DNA of 51,058 bases. It comes from Lysobacterales bacterium. GTDB lineage: Bacteria; Pseudomonadota; Gammaproteobacteria; Xanthomonadales; Xanthomonadaceae. The notes under the pieces are model-generated. The model made no database searches, was not told the DNA's origin, and saw only the letters and a program-made list of their open reading frames with translations. Below, one piece after another: positions 33,534 through 41,328 of this stretch. A program made the translations under genes and the position numbers. The stretch covers positions 1 to 51,058 of the forward strand of contig JAEKKX010000023.1 in assembly GCA_019510125.1 (NCBI GenBank), given 5' to 3'. Position 1 is the first letter of the stretch. Every line of letters begins with the position of its first letter.

Positions 33534-34915
33534 TGGCCGCGACGCCGTCGCAGGCGCCGGCCGCCCGGGGCGCTGCCGACGACGACCGCGCCGGCGACCC
33601 GCGCCGGGTCGCGATCGTCGGCGGCGGGCTGGCCGGTTCGCTGCTGGCGCTGGCGCTGGCCGAGCGCGGCCACCGCGTGGACGTGTACGAACGCCGCGAC
33701 GATCCGCGCACCGACGGCGCCGAGGGCGGACGCTCGATCAACCTCGGCCTGTCCAAACGCGGCATCCAGGCGCTGACCGAGGTCGGCCTGATCGACATGG
33801 TGATGCCGCTGACCGTGGTCATGCGCGGCCGCGTGATCCACGCGCCCGACGGCGGCACCCGCTTCCAGCCCTACGGCAAGAACCGCGGCGAGGTGCTGTA
33901 TTCGATCGACCGCAGCGAGCTGATCCGGCTGCTGCTCGATCGCGCCGAGGCGCATCCGCACGTGCGCCTGCACTTCGAGCACCGGCTGGCGAGCATCGAC
34001 AAGGATGCGCGCACGCTGCACCTGGAGCACGCCGGCGGCAGCACGGTGGTGCGCCCGGACTGGGTGATCTGCGCCGACGGCGCGTTCTCGCGCTGTCGTC
34101 CGGAGATGCAGCGCGGCCTGCGCGCGGATTACCACCAGGAATACCTGGAGTGGGGCTACAAGGAGCTGACCCTGGCCGCGGGCCCGGACGGCAAGTCGGT
34201 GATCGACCAGACCGCGCTGCACGTGTGGCCGCGTTCGCACGGCCTGTTCGTCTCGCACCCCAACCGCGACGGCTCGCACACGCTGACCCTGTTCCTGCCG
34301 CACGAGGGGCCGGACAGCTTCGAGACGACGACGACGCCGGAGCAGATCCAGGCGCTGTTCCGCAAGTATTTCCCCGATCTGCTGCCGATGCTGCCCGGGC
34401 TGGTCGAGCAGTGGTCGCGACGCCCGGTCGGCGCGCTGCTGACGACCAGGACCGCGCCCTGGCGCTTCCAGGACTGGATGGTGCTGGTCGGCGACGCCGT
34501 GCATGCGGTGTATCCGTTCTACGGCCAGGGCATGAACTCGGCGTTCGAGGATTGCTCGGCGCTGCTGTCGGCGCTGCAGGCGCGCCCGGACGATCGCGCC
34601 GCCGCGTTCGCCGCGTACGAACAGGCGCGGCGGCCGCACACCGACGTGCTGATGGAACTGTCGAAGGCCAATTTCGTCGAGCTGCGGCAGAAGGTCGGTT
34701 CGCCGTGGTTCGTGCTGCGCAAGCGGCTGGACGTGTTCCTCAACCGGCTGATGCCGCAGACCTGGCTGCCGATCTACACCATGGTCTCGCACACCACGAT
34801 GCCCTACGGCGAAGCGCTGGCGCGCGCGCGCCGGCAGGACCGCATCCTCGGTGCGGTGCTGGGCGGGCTCGTGCTGGCGCTGGGCGCCGGCGCCTGGTGG
34901 GCGCTGCACGCTTGA
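33530..34915 (+). CDS. kmo: Kynurenine 3-monooxygenase-type FAD hydroxylase
   Basis: A 461-residue flavoprotein. The FAD-binding G-G-G-L-A-G-S is near residue 31, followed by the KMO signatures G-R-S-I-N-L-G-L-S-K-R-G and G-D-A-V-H-A-V-Y-P-F-Y-G-Q-G-M-N (near residue 321). A C-terminal hydrophobic helix (last ~20 residues) matches the membrane anchor of KMO. The family hydroxylates L-kynurenine to 3-hydroxykynurenine with NADPH and oxygen. No kynureninase or tryptophan dioxygenase gene is nearby; instead it is coupled on both sides inside an NRPS cluster. It may therefore supply a hydroxylated aromatic residue for the peptide (inference). A second ATG one codon later is possible. Confidence 0.9.
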   Translation: MMAATPSQAPAARGAADDDRAGDPRRVAIVGGGLAGSLLALALAERGHRVDVYERRDDPRTDGAEGGRSINLGLSKRGIQALTEVGLIDMVMPLTVVMRGRVIHAPDGGTRFQPYGKNRGEVLYSIDRSELIRLLLDRAEAHPHVRLHFEHRLASIDKDARTLHLEHAGGSTVVRPDWVICADGAFSRCRPEMQRGLRADYHQEYLEWGYKELTLAAGPDGKSVIDQTALHVWPRSHGLFVSHPNRDGSHTLTLFLPHEGPDSFETTTTPEQIQALFRKYFPDLLPMLPGLVEQWSRRPVGALLTTRTAPWRFQDWMVLVGDAVHAVYPFYGQGMNSAFEDCSALLSALQARPDDRAAAFAAYEQARRPHTDVLMELSKANFVELRQKVGSPWFVLRKRLDVFLNRLMPQTWLPIYTMVSHTTMPYGEALARARRQDRILGAVLGGLVLALGAGAWWALHA

Positions 34916-35595
34916 GCGCTCCGCGGCAGCCACCGGAGTCCTCGCTGTTCCGGCCGCTGCTGCCGGCCGGCGTGACGCTGGCGGAAATGCCGCCGGCCGC
35001 GGCCGACCCCGCGACGCTGCCGCCGGAGGAGCAGGCGCTGATCGAGCGCGCGGTGGACAAGCGCCGGCGCGAATTCGCCGCCGGCCGGCTGCTGGCGCGC
35101 GCCGCGCTCGCCGAGGCCCGCATCGCCGCCGGGCCGCTGCTGCCCGATCCCAACCGGGTGCCGTGCTGGCCGGCGGGCATGGTCGGTTCGATCACCCACT
35201 GCAACACCCTGTGCGCGGTCGCGGTCGCGCCCGCCGCGCGCTGGCTCGGGCTGGGGCTCGACGTCGAGCCCGCCGATCCGCTGGAGCCGCGGCTGCTGCC
35301 GATGATCCTGCGCGAGGCGGAATTCGCCCGCGTCGACGCGCTGCCGCCGGAATTGCGGGCGATCGGCGGCCGGCTCGTGTTCTCGATCAAGGAAGCCGTC
35401 TACAAGGCGATCTATCCGTCGTGCCGGGTGTTCCTCGACTTCCAGCAGGTCGAGATCGCGTTCGCCGGCGACGACGGCTTCGTCGCCGACGTGCTGGTGC
35501 CCGGGGCCGCGCCGCGCGGGTTCGAGCGCATCCACGGCCGCTTCCGCGTCGCCCACGGGCACATGGGCGCCGCGGTCGTGCTGCCGGCGGACTAA
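34912..35595 (+). CDS. 4'-phosphopantetheinyl transferase (EntD/Sfp superfamily)
   Basis: A 227-residue transferase that attaches phosphopantetheine from CoA to carrier-protein Ser. EntD-type motifs are visible: R-R-E-F-A-A-G-R-L-L-A-R near residues 58-69, G-S-I-T-H-C, the Mg-binding G-L-G-L-D-V-E-P near residue 114 and F-S-I-K-E-A-V-Y-K-A near residue 157. The most likely start is TTG at 34912, which overlaps the kmo stop; the EntD-like S-L-F-R-P-L-L-P-A-G-V segment follows it. A later GTG or ATG would remove that segment. Its place supports activation of the two carrier domains encoded upstream. Confidence 0.9.
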   Translation: MSAPRQPPESSLFRPLLPAGVTLAEMPPAAADPATLPPEEQALIERAVDKRRREFAAGRLLARAALAEARIAAGPLLPDPNRVPCWPAGMVGSITHCNTLCAVAVAPAARWLGLGLDVEPADPLEPRLLPMILREAEFARVDALPPELRAIGGRLVFSIKEAVYKAIYPSCRVFLDFQQVEIAFAGDDGFVADVLVPGAAPRGFERIHGRFRVAHGHMGAAVVLPAD

Positions 35596-35616
35596 GGTTC
35601 CGCTGCCGGTGAAGGC

Positions 35617-36357
35617 TCAGACCTGCATGCGCCGGGCGCGCAGCCTGTCGTAGACATCGCGGCAGGCCTCGGCGACGGCGGCGGGCTCGCCTTCGAGCGC
35701 GGTCTCGCGGGCGCGCCACGGCTCGAACCCGGTGGACTTCCACACCGCGTCGTACCAGTGCGGCGCCCAGACCCCGTCGCTGTCCCGCGGCCCGGGCGGC
35801 CACGCCAGCATGCGCGGAGTGAACGCGATCCCCAGCGTCCCGCACAACGCGCGCAGGTGCGCCTCGGGCGCGCGCAGGAAGTCGCCGGCGTCGATCACCG
35901 GCGGAGTCTCGCCCGCGGCGCAGAGCAGGTCGAACAGGCGTCCCTGCTGCGGCAGGCCGATGTCCTCGGGCGTCACCGTCGCCCGCGACTTGATGTACGA
36001 GGCCACGACCGCCGCCGGGTCGCGGATCAGGAACACGTTGCGCAGGCGCAGCACCCAGCCGGTGTCCATGCCCGGCAGCAGGTGGTGGCTCATGTGCTTC
36101 TGGTACCAGACCGGCGCGCCGCCCGGCGCGGGTCCGAGCAGGGCGTCCACCACGCGCCCGGGATCGGTGTCGCCGGCGGCGATGACCGCGTCGCGCCCGG
36201 GGTGGTCGAGCCCGGTCGCGGCCAGGTAGGCGGCGTACAGCGGCTCGTCGCTGACCGCGCAGTCGCCGCGGTTCTCCCAGGCCCGCATCATCGCGGTCGA
36301 GATGTTGCGCGGCCCGCTCCACATCGCGATGCGCAGCGGTTCCGGTGGCGTCGTCAT
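35617..36357 (-). CDS. Sulfotransferase-like P-loop protein paired with aminotransferase
   Basis: A 246-residue protein starting R-I-A-M-W-S-G-P-R-N-I-S-T-A-M-M, a sulfotransferase-type 5'-PSB loop, with the later L-I-R-D-P segment equivalent to the PAPS 3'-phosphate site. As far as I recall, segments such as V-S-D-E-P-L-Y-A-A-Y-L and D-G-V-W-A-P-H-W-Y resemble the N-terminal half of plant branched-chain aminotransferase-like proteins, where it is fused to a class IV aminotransferase. Here the two halves are separate genes joined by an ATGA overlap. The real donor and acceptor are unknown. It is convergent with the NRPS cluster, with 21 bp between stops. Confidence 0.75.
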   Translation of the reverse strand: MTTPPEPLRIAMWSGPRNISTAMMRAWENRGDCAVSDEPLYAAYLAATGLDHPGRDAVIAAGDTDPGRVVDALLGPAPGGAPVWYQKHMSHHLLPGMDTGWVLRLRNVFLIRDPAAVVASYIKSRATVTPEDIGLPQQGRLFDLLCAAGETPPVIDAGDFLRAPEAHLRALCGTLGIAFTPRMLAWPPGPRDSDGVWAPHWYDAVWKSTGFEPWRARETALEGEPAAVAEACRDVYDRLRARRMQV

Positions 36358-37292
36358 GCCAGCCGCACCCCCGCGCGGAACGCCACGTCGCGCGCGACGA
36401 GTTCGCGGTACGCCGCCTGCAGGCGCGCCGTGACCGGCCCGGGCAGCGACGCCTCGCCGATGGTGCGGCCGTCGATCTGGCGCACCGGCACCAGCCCGGC
36501 GAAGGTGCCGGTGACGAAGGCCTCGTCCGCGGAGTAGACCTGGGTCAGGCTGAAGTTCTTCTCGAAGCAGGGGATCCCGGCCTCGCGGCAGGTGCGCAGC
36601 ACGTTGCCGCGGGTGATGCCGCCGAGGCAGTAGTCGCCGGTCGAGGTCCACACCTCGCCTCGGCGCACGATGAAGAAATGGGTGGAATTGCAGGTCGCCA
36701 CGAACCCGTGCGGGTCCAGCATCAGCGCCTCGTCGGCGCCGGCCTCGGTGGCCTGGATGCAGGCGGTGATGCAGTTGAGCTTGCTGTGGCTGTTGAGCTT
36801 CGGGTCCTGCACGTCCGGATGGCCGCGGCGCACGTGGACGGTGAACAGCGTGAGGCCGGCGGCGACGGTCTCGGGCTTGGCGACCTTGTGCTCGGGGATG
36901 ATCACCACGGTCGCCGGGCCGACGGTGACCCGCGGGTCCTGGTACGGCGTGCGCTTGACCCCGCGCGTGACCATCAGCCGCAGGTGCACGCCGTCGTGCA
37001 TCCCGTTCGCGGCCAGGGTGTCGTAGATCGCCCGGGTCAGCGCGGCGCGGTCCAGGCCGATGTCCAGCGCGATCGCCTTCGCGCCCTCGAACAGCCGGTC
37101 CAGGTGTTCGTCGAGGAACACCGGATGGCCGCCGACCACCCGCAGCCCTTCCCAGACGCCGTCGCCCAGCACGAAGCCGCTGTCGAACACCGACACCACC
37201 GCCTCGGCCCGGGGCCGGAGCGCGCCGTTGATCCAGATCCGGATGTCGGCGTTGCGCGGGTCGTCGTGGAAGTCGTGGATGCTCTGCGCCAT
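36354..37292 (-). CDS. Class IV aminotransferase (branched-chain/D-amino-acid type)
   Basis: A 312-residue PLP fold type IV enzyme. V-S-V-F-D-S-G-F-V-L-G-D-G-V-W-E-G-L is near residues 33-50, the likely PLP Lys is K165 in Q-D-P-K-L-N, and the phosphate site T-R-G-N-V-L follows the characteristic C-L-G-G-I. The usual IlvE sequence around the Lys (K-x-x-G-N-Y) is replaced, so this is not a standard branched-chain enzyme. It heads a two-gene unit with the sulfotransferase-like gene. Whether it serves the NRPS pathway or core metabolism cannot be told from position. Confidence 0.8.
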   Translation of the reverse strand: MAQSIHDFHDDPRNADIRIWINGALRPRAEAVVSVFDSGFVLGDGVWEGLRVVGGHPVFLDEHLDRLFEGAKAIALDIGLDRAALTRAIYDTLAANGMHDGVHLRLMVTRGVKRTPYQDPRVTVGPATVVIIPEHKVAKPETVAAGLTLFTVHVRRGHPDVQDPKLNSHSKLNCITACIQATEAGADEALMLDPHGFVATCNSTHFFIVRRGEVWTSTGDYCLGGITRGNVLRTCREAGIPCFEKNFSLTQVYSADEAFVTGTFAGLVPVRQIDGRTIGEASLPGPVTARLQAAYRELVARDVAFRAGVRLA

Positions 37293-37367
37293 GCCGGCTC
37301 CGGAAGCGTGCGATGGCCGAGTGTAGGCCGCCGCCGGCCCCGCGGGCAGGGGCGGGCGGCCGGTTCA

Positions 37368-37524
37368 TTGACTTTCGGCCGGTGCGCCCCTACCGTTCCG
37401 GTGGTTCCCTGCAGACAAGGTGGCGCCCGGAAACGGCCGCCGAGCGTGCGACATGAGGACTACCGCCCTCTCCTGACGAACCCGCCGAGGCCCGCGACAC
37501 CGCGCAGCGCCCTCGGGCGCTTTT
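37368..37524 (+). promoter_or_regulatory. Orphaned promoter, leader frame and terminator (attenuator-like)
   Basis: TTGACT (37368-37373), a 17-bp spacer and TACCGT (37391-37396) form a good promoter. A seven-residue frame follows at 37453-37476 (M-R-T-T-A-L-S). A hairpin with arms AGCGCCC and GGGCGCT around TC and a run of six T ends at 37524. The layout is that of an amino-acid attenuator, but no biosynthetic operon follows because the mobile element starts at the T-tract. Confidence 0.5.
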
Positions 37525-37526
37525 TT
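37519..37526. other. Candidate attL of the Tn4371-like element
   Basis: TTTTTTGT overlaps the terminator T-tract. From memory, Tn4371-family elements use an 8-bp target of the form TTTTTYRT (TTTTTCAT in Tn4371), which this fits. It lies about 180 bp left of the integrase, as expected. The matching right end is outside the window. Confidence 0.5.
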
Positions 37527-37703
37527 GTTTGACGATGACTCCAGCCCGGTACTTCGCTGGACTGCGCCGTAGCTCGATACAGCAGGTTTATCAAGAACTT
37601 ACGCGCGTCCATCATATGCCGGTGCTTTCTGAAACTTGACCCGGTTTTCCCTCGCGCCGCTCCTATCTGGCTCTTGGAATTCGGGTCGTTCCAAGGAGTC
37701 ATC

Positions 37704-38903
37704 ATGGCAAAGATCAAGCTCACCAAAACCGCCGTAGAGTCAGCGCAACCCCAGGCCAAGGACATCGAACTACGGGATACCGTGGTGCCGGGCTTCCTGT
37801 GCAAGATTACCCCGAAGGGCCGCCGGGTGTTCATGCTCCAGTACCGCACGAACTCCGGGCAGCCCCGCAAGCCCTCGCTGGGCCTGTTCGGGGAACTGAC
37901 CGTGGAGCAGGCCCGCGTCATGGCGCAGGACTGGCTGGCCGAGGTTCGCCGAGGCGGCGACCCCGGCGGCGCCAAGGCCGAGGCGCGCAAGGCGCCCACG
38001 GTCGAAGCGCTGTGCAAGAAGTTCATGGAGGACTACTCCAAGAAGCGCAACAAGCCGAGCACGCAGCGCGGCTATCAGGCCGTCATCGACCGCTGCATTG
38101 TCCCGCTGATCGGCCGCAAGAAGGTGCAGGACGTGAAGCGGCCCGACATTGCCGGGCTGATGGAGAAGCTGGCCTACAAGCCGGCCGAGGCGAACAACGC
38201 CTTCGGCGTGCTGCGCAAGATGTTCAACCTGGCCGAAGTGTGGGGCTACCGCCCGGACGGCACGAACCCGTGCCGCCATGTCCCGATGTACCCGCCCGGC
38301 GAGGAAACCCGGCTCATCGTGGACGACGAGCTGGCGCTGATCTTCCGCCATCTGGAGAAGCTGGAGGCGGAAGGGCTGGAGAACTACGTCATCCCGCTGG
38401 CGATCCGCCTGCAATTCGAGTTCGCCGGCCGTCGCTCCGAAATCTGCACGCTCGAATGGGCTTGGGTCGATCTGGAGAACCGGCGCGTGGTCTGGCCCGA
38501 CAGCAAGACCGGCGGCCTTTCCAAGCCCATGAGCGCGGAAGCCTATCGGCTGCTTTCGACGGCACCGCGCCGGGAGGGCTGCCCCTACGTCCTGCCGTCA
38601 CCCAACGACCCGACCAAGCACCTGACCTTTGGCGAGCACTACGGCGGCTGGTGCCGGGTGCTCAAGGCCGCCGGCGTCCCGCACGTCGGCACGCACGGCA
38701 TCCGCCACCGCTCCACGACTGACATTGCCAATTCGGGCGTGCCGACCAAGGTAGGCATGAAGCTGACGGGCCACAAGACCGTGGCGATGTTCATGCATTA
38801 CGTCCACACCGAAGACAAGCCGGTGCGTGATGCGGCCGAACTGGTGGCGAGCCGCCGCCAGGCCATCACGGGCGCGCGGCAGCTCCAGGAGGCCATCGCA
38901 TGA
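37704..38903 (+). CDS. int: Tyrosine-type integrase of the Tn4371 family
   Basis: A 399-residue phage-type site-specific recombinase. An N-terminal arm-binding DUF4102-type domain (M-A-K-I-K-L-T-K-T) is followed by a core-binding SAM-like domain (residues ~105-200) and the catalytic domain. Catalytic residues visible are Arg in F-A-G-R-R-S-E, H-G-I-R-H-R, the His of L-T-G-H-K-T and Tyr in M-H-Y-V-H-T-E-D. I recognise the sequence as very like Tn4371 integrase. The ATG with AAGGAG upstream is chosen over an in-frame ATG ten codons earlier. The stop overlaps the YhcG-like gene. Confidence 0.95.
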   Translation: MAKIKLTKTAVESAQPQAKDIELRDTVVPGFLCKITPKGRRVFMLQYRTNSGQPRKPSLGLFGELTVEQARVMAQDWLAEVRRGGDPGGAKAEARKAPTVEALCKKFMEDYSKKRNKPSTQRGYQAVIDRCIVPLIGRKKVQDVKRPDIAGLMEKLAYKPAEANNAFGVLRKMFNLAEVWGYRPDGTNPCRHVPMYPPGEETRLIVDDELALIFRHLEKLEAEGLENYVIPLAIRLQFEFAGRRSEICTLEWAWVDLENRRVVWPDSKTGGLSKPMSAEAYRLLSTAPRREGCPYVLPSPNDPTKHLTFGEHYGGWCRVLKAAGVPHVGTHGIRHRSTTDIANSGVPTKVGMKLTGHKTVAMFMHYVHTEDKPVRDAAELVASRRQAITGARQLQEAIA

Positions 38904-39964
38904 ACAGGCTCAAGGCATCCGTTCCTGCGCCAGCAGCGCCTTCGGCGCTGCTGGGCGACATTCGGGCACTGATCGAGGCGGCGCGCAAGCGCGCCGCCTC
39001 GACGGTGAATAGCGAGCTGACGATGCTCTATTGGCGCATCGGCCAGCGCATCCGGTCGCAGGTCTTGGACGGGCGCAGGGGTGCCTATGGCAAGGAAGTC
39101 CTGCCGAACCTGGCGGCGCAGTTGGTGAAGGAATACGGCGGCAGCTTTGCCGAGCAGAACCTGCGCCGGATGGTGCAGTTCGCTGCCACCTTCCCCGACG
39201 AGCGAATTCTCGTATCACTGATACGAGAATTGAGCTGGACGCACTTCATCGCCCTGATGCCGCTGAAAGACCCGCTCCAGCGGGACTACTACGCGCAGAT
39301 GGCCAGCACCCAACGCTGGAGCGTGCGGACGCTGCGCGAGCGCATCGACTCGATGCTGTACGAGCGCACGGCGCTGTCCCAAAAGCCAGACGAGACGATC
39401 GCGCAGGAGCTGGCGACCTTGCGTGATGCGCAGCGCATGTCGCCGGCCTTGGTCATGCGCGACCCGTACATCCTCGACTTCCTGGGCCTGCGGGACACTT
39501 GGCAGGAAGGCGACTTGGAAGCAGCGATCATCCGCGAAATGGAGTCCTTCTTGCTGGAGCTGGGCGCGGGTTTCAGCTTCGTGGCCCGGCAAAAACGCAT
39601 CCCGATCGACGACGAGGATTTCCACCTTGACCTGTTGTTCTACAACCGCAAGCTGCGGCGGTTGGTGGCGGTGGAGTTGAAGATCGGCGAGTTCAAGGCG
39701 GCCTACAAGGGACAGATGGAACTTTATCTGCGCTGGCTCGACAAGCATGAACGCGAGCAGGAAGAAGCCTCGCCCTTGGGGATCATCCTATGCACGGGCA
39801 AGAAGCGCGAGCAGATCGAACTGCTGGAACTGGACAAGTCGGGCATCCATGTTGCCGAGTACCTGACCAGCTTGCCGCCGCGTGCGGTGCTGGGCGAGAA
39901 GTTGCAGCAGGCGACCGAGCGAGCGCGCTTGCAGATTGAGCAACGCAAGCAGGACACCGAGTAG
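38900..39964 (+). CDS. YhcG-family (DUF1016) PD-(D/E)XK nuclease domain protein
   Basis: A 354-residue protein of the YhcG/DUF1016 family: an N-terminal helical DNA-binding-like domain (residues ~15-150, with L-Y-W-R-I-G-Q-R-I and R-E-L-S-W-T-H-F) and a C-terminal PD-(D/E)XK nuclease-like domain with H-L-D-L-L-F-Y-N and V-A-V-E-L-K-I-G-E-F-K near residues 240-260. Family members are often found in mobile elements and near restriction or other defence genes; their biochemical role is not firmly established. It is translationally coupled to the integrase (ATGA), which is unusual for cargo. A 27-bp palindrome lies inside the gene. Confidence 0.88.
   Translation: MNRLKASVPAPAAPSALLGDIRALIEAARKRAASTVNSELTMLYWRIGQRIRSQVLDGRRGAYGKEVLPNLAAQLVKEYGGSFAEQNLRRMVQFAATFPDERILVSLIRELSWTHFIALMPLKDPLQRDYYAQMASTQRWSVRTLRERIDSMLYERTALSQKPDETIAQELATLRDAQRMSPALVMRDPYILDFLGLRDTWQEGDLEAAIIREMESFLLELGAGFSFVARQKRIPIDDEDFHLDLLFYNRKLRRLVAVELKIGEFKAAYKGQMELYLRWLDKHEREQEEASPLGIILCTGKKREQIELLELDKSGIHVAEYLTSLPPRAVLGEKLQQATERARLQIEQRKQDTE
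39205..39231. repeat. 27-bp perfect palindrome within the YhcG-like gene
   Basis: AATTCTCGTATCA, one central C, then TGATACGAGAATT: two 13-bp arms without mismatch. It encodes part of the R-I-L-V-S-L-I-R-E-L stretch. Too long to expect by chance in a coding sequence of this size; could be a protein-binding site, an mRNA hairpin or a codon-driven accident. Confidence 0.85.
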
Positions 39965-39980
39965 TTCAGACCGCATTCGC

Positions 39981-40002
39981 GCGTCCCGGCGTGCCGTCGT
40001 CG
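39981..40002 (+). repeat. Direct repeat flanking the arsenic/chromate block, left copy
   Basis: This 22-bp sequence starting GCGTCCCGGCGTGCCG recurs at 44450-44471 with one difference. The two copies bracket the whole ars-chrA operon, as if the cassette had entered between backbone sequences. Confidence 0.7.
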
Positions 40003-40125
40003 GGTTGGCTGGCTACGCCCCGCGCTTCGTGCCGAATCACAGCTACCCGGTCTGCCTACCCGCATGCGCCTGATGCTCACCACACCCAAGTACATGACGC
40101 AGCAGCCCCCTGATTCTGCGCAGGA

Positions 40126-41328
40126 TCAGGCAGACAGGATTTGCCCCGCTACGGCGGCCAGCACGACCACCAGCACCGGCGGCAAGCGTCCATAGACCAG
40201 CAGACCGAAGGCGGCCAAGGCCAGAGCGAAATCGGTGCGTCCGTGGATGGCGCTCGTCCATACCGGGTCGTAGAGCGCGGACAGCAGGATGCCGACCACG
40301 CCCGCGTTAATGCCCGCCATTGCAGCTTGGATGCCGTGGCGGTGGCGCAGCCGCTGCCAGAACGGTAGCGTGCCGATCAGCACGAGGAAGGCCGGCACGA
40401 AGATCACGACCAGCAGCACCAGCCCACCAATCCAGCCGTGCAAGGGCCAGTCGGCCACCGTGCCGAGATAGGCCGTGAAGGTGAACAGCGGCCCCGGTAC
40501 GGCCTGCGCGGCACCGTAGCCGGCCAGGAAATCGGCATTGCCGACTGCGCCGGTCGAGTCGGTCGCTGCTTGCAACAGCGGCAACACAACATGGCCGCCA
40601 CCGAACACCAGCGCGCCGGCGCGGAAGAAGCCGTCGATCAGCGCAGCCATCGTCGAGCCGCTGGACGCCGCCCACAGCGGCAGACCGAGCAGCAACGCGG
40701 CCAGCAAGCCCAACGCCATCGAGCCAGTACGCCGCGACACCGCATATGAGGTCAGATGCGCTGCCGGAAGCGGCGGCAGTTGCAGCCACCAGCAGCCGAT
40801 CAGGCCCGTCATGGCGATGGCCACGACTTGCATCCAGGCAGACGGCAGCAGTAGCGTCAGCAACGCTGCCAGGATCGCCAGCGCGGCGCGGGTCCGGTCG
40901 GGGCACAACGTTTTCGCCATGCCCCACACCGCTTGCGCCACCACGGCGACGGCCACAACCTTCAAGCCATGCACCCAGCCGGCTTCGGCGAGCCCGTGGT
41001 ATTCGGAGATGCCGTAGGCGAACAGGATCAGCGCGAACGCCGAGGGCAGCGTGAATCCGACCCAAGCCGCCAGTGCACCCCACCCACCAGCACGGCCCAA
41101 GCCAAGCGCCATGCCGACCTGGCTGCTGGCCGGCCCCGGCAGGAACTGGCACAGCGCGACCAGATCGGCGTAGCTGCGATCATCCAGCCAGCGGCGGCGC
41201 TCGACGAACTCCGTGCGGAAGTAGCCCAAGTGCGCGATCGGCCCGCCGAAGGAGGTCAGCCCCAGCCGCAGGAACACCAGAAAAACGCGCCAGGCGCTGT
41301 CGCGCTCTGCGATGGCCGGCTCTGGCAT
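40126..41328 (-). CDS. chrA: Chromate efflux transporter ChrA
   Basis: A 400-residue CHR-family transporter with two homologous halves of five or six helices each. The first half carries F-L-R-L-G-L-T-S-F-G-G-P-I-A-H and F-L-P-G-P-A-S-S-Q; the second carries F-G-G-G-H-V-V-L-P-L and A-A-Q-A-V-P-G-P-L-F-T-F. These match the chromate-transport motifs that export chromate across the inner membrane. Its ATG overlaps the arsH stop by one base, so it is the last gene of the ars operon and probably under ArsR control. No chrB regulator is present. Confidence 0.92.
   Translation of the reverse strand: MPEPAIAERDSAWRVFLVFLRLGLTSFGGPIAHLGYFRTEFVERRRWLDDRSYADLVALCQFLPGPASSQVGMALGLGRAGGWGALAAWVGFTLPSAFALILFAYGISEYHGLAEAGWVHGLKVVAVAVVAQAVWGMAKTLCPDRTRAALAILAALLTLLLPSAWMQVVAIAMTGLIGCWWLQLPPLPAAHLTSYAVSRRTGSMALGLLAALLLGLPLWAASSGSTMAALIDGFFRAGALVFGGGHVVLPLLQAATDSTGAVGNADFLAGYGAAQAVPGPLFTFTAYLGTVADWPLHGWIGGLVLLVVIFVPAFLVLIGTLPFWQRLRHRHGIQAAMAGINAGVVGILLSALYDPVWTSAIHGRTDFALALAAFGLLVYGRLPPVLVVVLAAVAGQILSA

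Larger units (their letters stand above)
37293..37703 (+). other. Gap between chromosome and mobile element
   Basis: 411 bp without a normal gene. The left part holds a promoter, a tiny frame and a terminator (listed separately), the middle holds the probable element end at the T-tract, and the right part (37527-37690) is integrase leader DNA with AAGGAG before the integrase ATG. Confidence 0.5.

Noticed and set aside
37453-37476. Seven-codon frame as a recognised threonine or leucine operon leader
   Set aside because: Only two Thr and one Leu codon and no downstream operon in the window; kept only as an attenuator-like leader, not assigned to an amino acid.
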